Source: Bacteroidota bacterium (GTDB taxonomy: Bacteria; Bacteroidota; Bacteroidia; B-17B0; Aurantibacillaceae). From it: a stretch of DNA of 7,371 bases. Shown here one piece after another: positions 5,832-7,371 of this stretch; positions within the stretch are counted from its first letter, which is position 1, and the number at the start of each line of letters is the position of its first letter. The notes beneath the pieces are model-generated. The model had not been told where the DNA came from. It did no database searches and saw only the letters and a list, made by a program, of their open reading frames with translations. Where the stretch lies: NCBI GenBank assembly GCA_005800865.1, contig SYEI01000086.1, positions 1-7,371 of the forward strand, read 5' to 3'. A program made the translations under genes and the position numbers.

Positions 5832-7131
5832 ATTTAGAAATCTCATTCAAAAGCGAAGCATAATCCTTAGCGCAGTTTTCTCGAGAGTATTTATCAATTG
5901 AAGATGAATTAATAGAAAGTTGATTTGATTTATATTTTTGATACAAGTCCAATACAGCTTTTTTTGTTCCTTCATAATCGTCAAAGTGAACCATCGTTCC
6001 TGCTTGCGTACTTTTCAAAATAGCTGCTGCATCCGCATCAGGCAAACCAATACCAAAAATTGGTCGTTTTGCTGCCAAGTATTCAAACAACTTACCAGAT
6101 AATACTCCTCCATTATTTGGTGTATTATTTAAAGGCAGCAATAATACTGGCGATTGCGCCATTAACTTTACCACTTCGCTATGTGGCAGATAATCTGTTT
6201 TTTGTGAATTATCAATAATGCCATGTTGCTTTAATGTTTCAAAAGCAATAGCATCTGTTTTACCAGTAAATTTAATCACTAAATCTTTTTTCAAATCAGC
6301 ATGCTCTTTACATAAATCACCTAATACTTTCCAAAGCGTATAAGGGTTTCTATCTTTATTTAAAGCGCCTATGTGATGAAACAAAAATCCATCTAAAGGC
6401 TTTAAATGAAAACTAAACTTGAAATCATCTGTATCGAACCCATTGGTAATCACATCTACCTTCCTTCCACCTAATTTCTCCAAATCTTTACCACAAGATG
6501 GACTAACCGTCACCACTTTATTAGCCTGAGTTAATACTTGTCGCTCTAGCTTCTTATGTTTATTGTCTGCCCAATTAGATAATTTTAATTGACTATAAAA
6601 ATCTATTTGAGTCCAAGGATCTCTGAAATCGGCAATCCAAGGAATATTAAATTTTTGTTTTAAGCCCATCGCAATTAGATGCATGCTATGCGGCGGGCCA
6701 GTGCTTATGACTGCATCAATTTTGTGTTGCTTGATGTATTCAGATAAATAAGAAATAGAAGGTTTAATCCAAAATTTACGTGCATCAGGAATAAAAAAAT
6801 TACCACGCACCCAAATCATTGCTGATTGTAATAAGGTGTTTTCTTTGCCTTCAGATAAAAAACCTTGATTAACAGTTTCTGTTTTTTTCTTACGCATAAT
6901 CTTACGATAAATATCGTAAGGCTCTGTGATTTGAGTTTTCAGAACGGTTAAATCTGCAGGAATATCTTTTAAAAGTGTGTCGTCGTTAATAGGAAAATCA
7001 GGATTTGAAGGCGTATAAATAATAGGTTCCCAACCAAATTTACGAAAGTACTTACTGAACTTTAACCAACGCTGCACCCCTGCTCCACCTGTTGGCGGCC
7101 AATAATAGGTTATGATGAGAACTTTTTTCAC
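5830..7131 (-). CDS. GT4-like glycosyltransferase (surface polysaccharide synthesis)
   Basis: The protein has 433 residues with a two-Rossmann GT-B layout. The N-terminal acceptor domain opens with MKKVLIITYYWPPTGGAGVQR (Gly-rich loop at 15-18), then has STGPPHS (143-149) and ADFRDPW (167-173), typical of GT4-like enzymes of Bacteroidota. The C-terminal donor domain has ITNGFD (228-233) and GGVLSGKLFEYLAAKRP (341-357), whose Glu350 corresponds to the conserved acidic residue of the EX7E-like donor site. It should transfer a sugar from a nucleotide-sugar donor onto a lipid-linked glycan at the cytoplasmic face. The specific sugar cannot be read from sequence. The start is GTG at 7131-7129, three nt after the TAG stop of the upstream membrane-protein gene. 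This implies a shared transcript and probably translational coupling. No in-frame ATG gives the conserved N-terminus. The gene ends in the terminator hairpin. Confidence 0.9.
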   Translation of the reverse strand: MKKVLIITYYWPPTGGAGVQRWLKFSKYFRKFGWEPIIYTPSNPDFPINDDTLLKDIPADLTVLKTQITEPYDIYRKIMRKKKTETVNQGFLSEGKENTLLQSAMIWVRGNFFIPDARKFWIKPSISYLSEYIKQHKIDAVISTGPPHSMHLIAMGLKQKFNIPWIADFRDPWTQIDFYSQLKLSNWADNKHKKLERQVLTQANKVVTVSPSCGKDLEKLGGRKVDVITNGFDTDDFKFSFHLKPLDGFLFHHIGALNKDRNPYTLWKVLGDLCKEHADLKKDLVIKFTGKTDAIAFETLKQHGIIDNSQKTDYLPHSEVVKLMAQSPVLLLPLNNTPNNGGVLSGKLFEYLAAKRPIFGIGLPDADAAAILKSTQAGTMVHFDDYEGTKKAVLDLYQKYKSNQLSINSSSIDKYSRENCAKDYASLLNEISK

Positions 7132-7134
7132 AGA

Positions 7135-7371
7135 CTAATTTTTACTCTTAATTAATTTTAATTTAATCATATTAAATAATTCGGGAGATAATTTGAATTG
7201 ATATATTGAACCAATATACACAGAAGAAACTATTAATCCTTTTACTAACACATTAACAATAGCATTCGAACTTATGCATGGTATAACATAGCCAATAATT
7301 GTAGATATAATTATAATCAATAAAATAAAAAGAGATTTAATAGTGTATGGCTGAAATTTAAATTTATAATA
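7135..7371 (-). CDS. C-terminal end of a polytopic membrane protein, probably a polysaccharide flippase (Wzx-like; partial)
   Basis: The frame is open from the right edge (7371) to a TAG at 7137-7135, giving 79 residues. No ATG or GTG start is needed inside the window, and the true start lies outside it. Two hydrophobic helices are visible: SLFILLIIIISTIIGYVIP and IVNVLVKGLIVSSVYIGSIY. They are followed by a short basic tail, LSPELFNMIKLKLIKSKN. This pattern of a last helix pair followed by a 'kLSpe.n.l' tail is common in Bacteroidota oligosaccharide flippases/polysaccharide exporters. Its position 3 nt before a glycosyltransferase supports this. An O-antigen polymerase or other transporter cannot be excluded from so short a piece. 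Confidence 0.6.
   Translation of the reverse strand, partial: YYKFKFQPYTIKSLFILLIIIISTIIGYVIPCISSNAIVNVLVKGLIVSSVYIGSIYQFKLSPELFNMIKLKLIKSKN

Overview
The window looks like an AT-rich chromosome segment from a member of the Bacteroidota, most likely Flavobacteriales or a close relative. Three things point there: a PorZ-type protein of the type IX secretion system, a TonB receptor with an N-terminal carboxypeptidase-regulatory-like domain, and TATATTTG boxes that match the Bacteroidota -7 promoter element (TAnnTTTG). Gene starts also lack clear Shine-Dalgarno sequences, as is usual in this phylum. No transposase, integrase, phage gene or CRISPR array is visible.

Layout: (1) 1-1771, minus strand: 5' part of a porZ-like gene running off the left edge. 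(2) 1830-1950, plus strand: promoter box, tRNA-Arg(CCG) and a weak terminator. (3) 1970-5643, plus strand: promoter, then a small secreted His/Cys protein ending in LRGPP, yidD, a TonB-dependent receptor and a lipoprotein. The gaps between these genes are 45, 41 and 38 nt, so this is probably one operon. (4) 5644-5831: intergenic region between convergent operons, holding several inverted repeats, including a 15-bp hairpin that overlaps the stop codon of the opposing gene and probably terminates both strands. (5) 5830-7371, minus strand: a GT4-like glycosyltransferase preceded by the C-terminal end of a membrane protein that resembles a polysaccharide flippase. This is the end of a surface-polysaccharide operon.

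The plus-strand operon reads as an envelope uptake cassette. The receptor would import an unidentified ligand through the outer membrane, the lipoprotein is a likely partner on the same membrane, and the small His/Cys protein suggests a metal link. YidD helps insert membrane proteins and may be only a passenger. The substrate is inferred, not shown. Both TTG starts in this operon and the GTG start of the glycosyltransferase are forced by the reading frames. The first TTG sits almost at the predicted transcription start, which suggests leaderless translation.

Nothing here is clearly a new defence or mobile system. The most unusual items are the leaderless TTG candidate, the 16-nt inverted repeat that brackets the lipoprotein gene, and the GC-richer double-hairpin element at 5723-5768.
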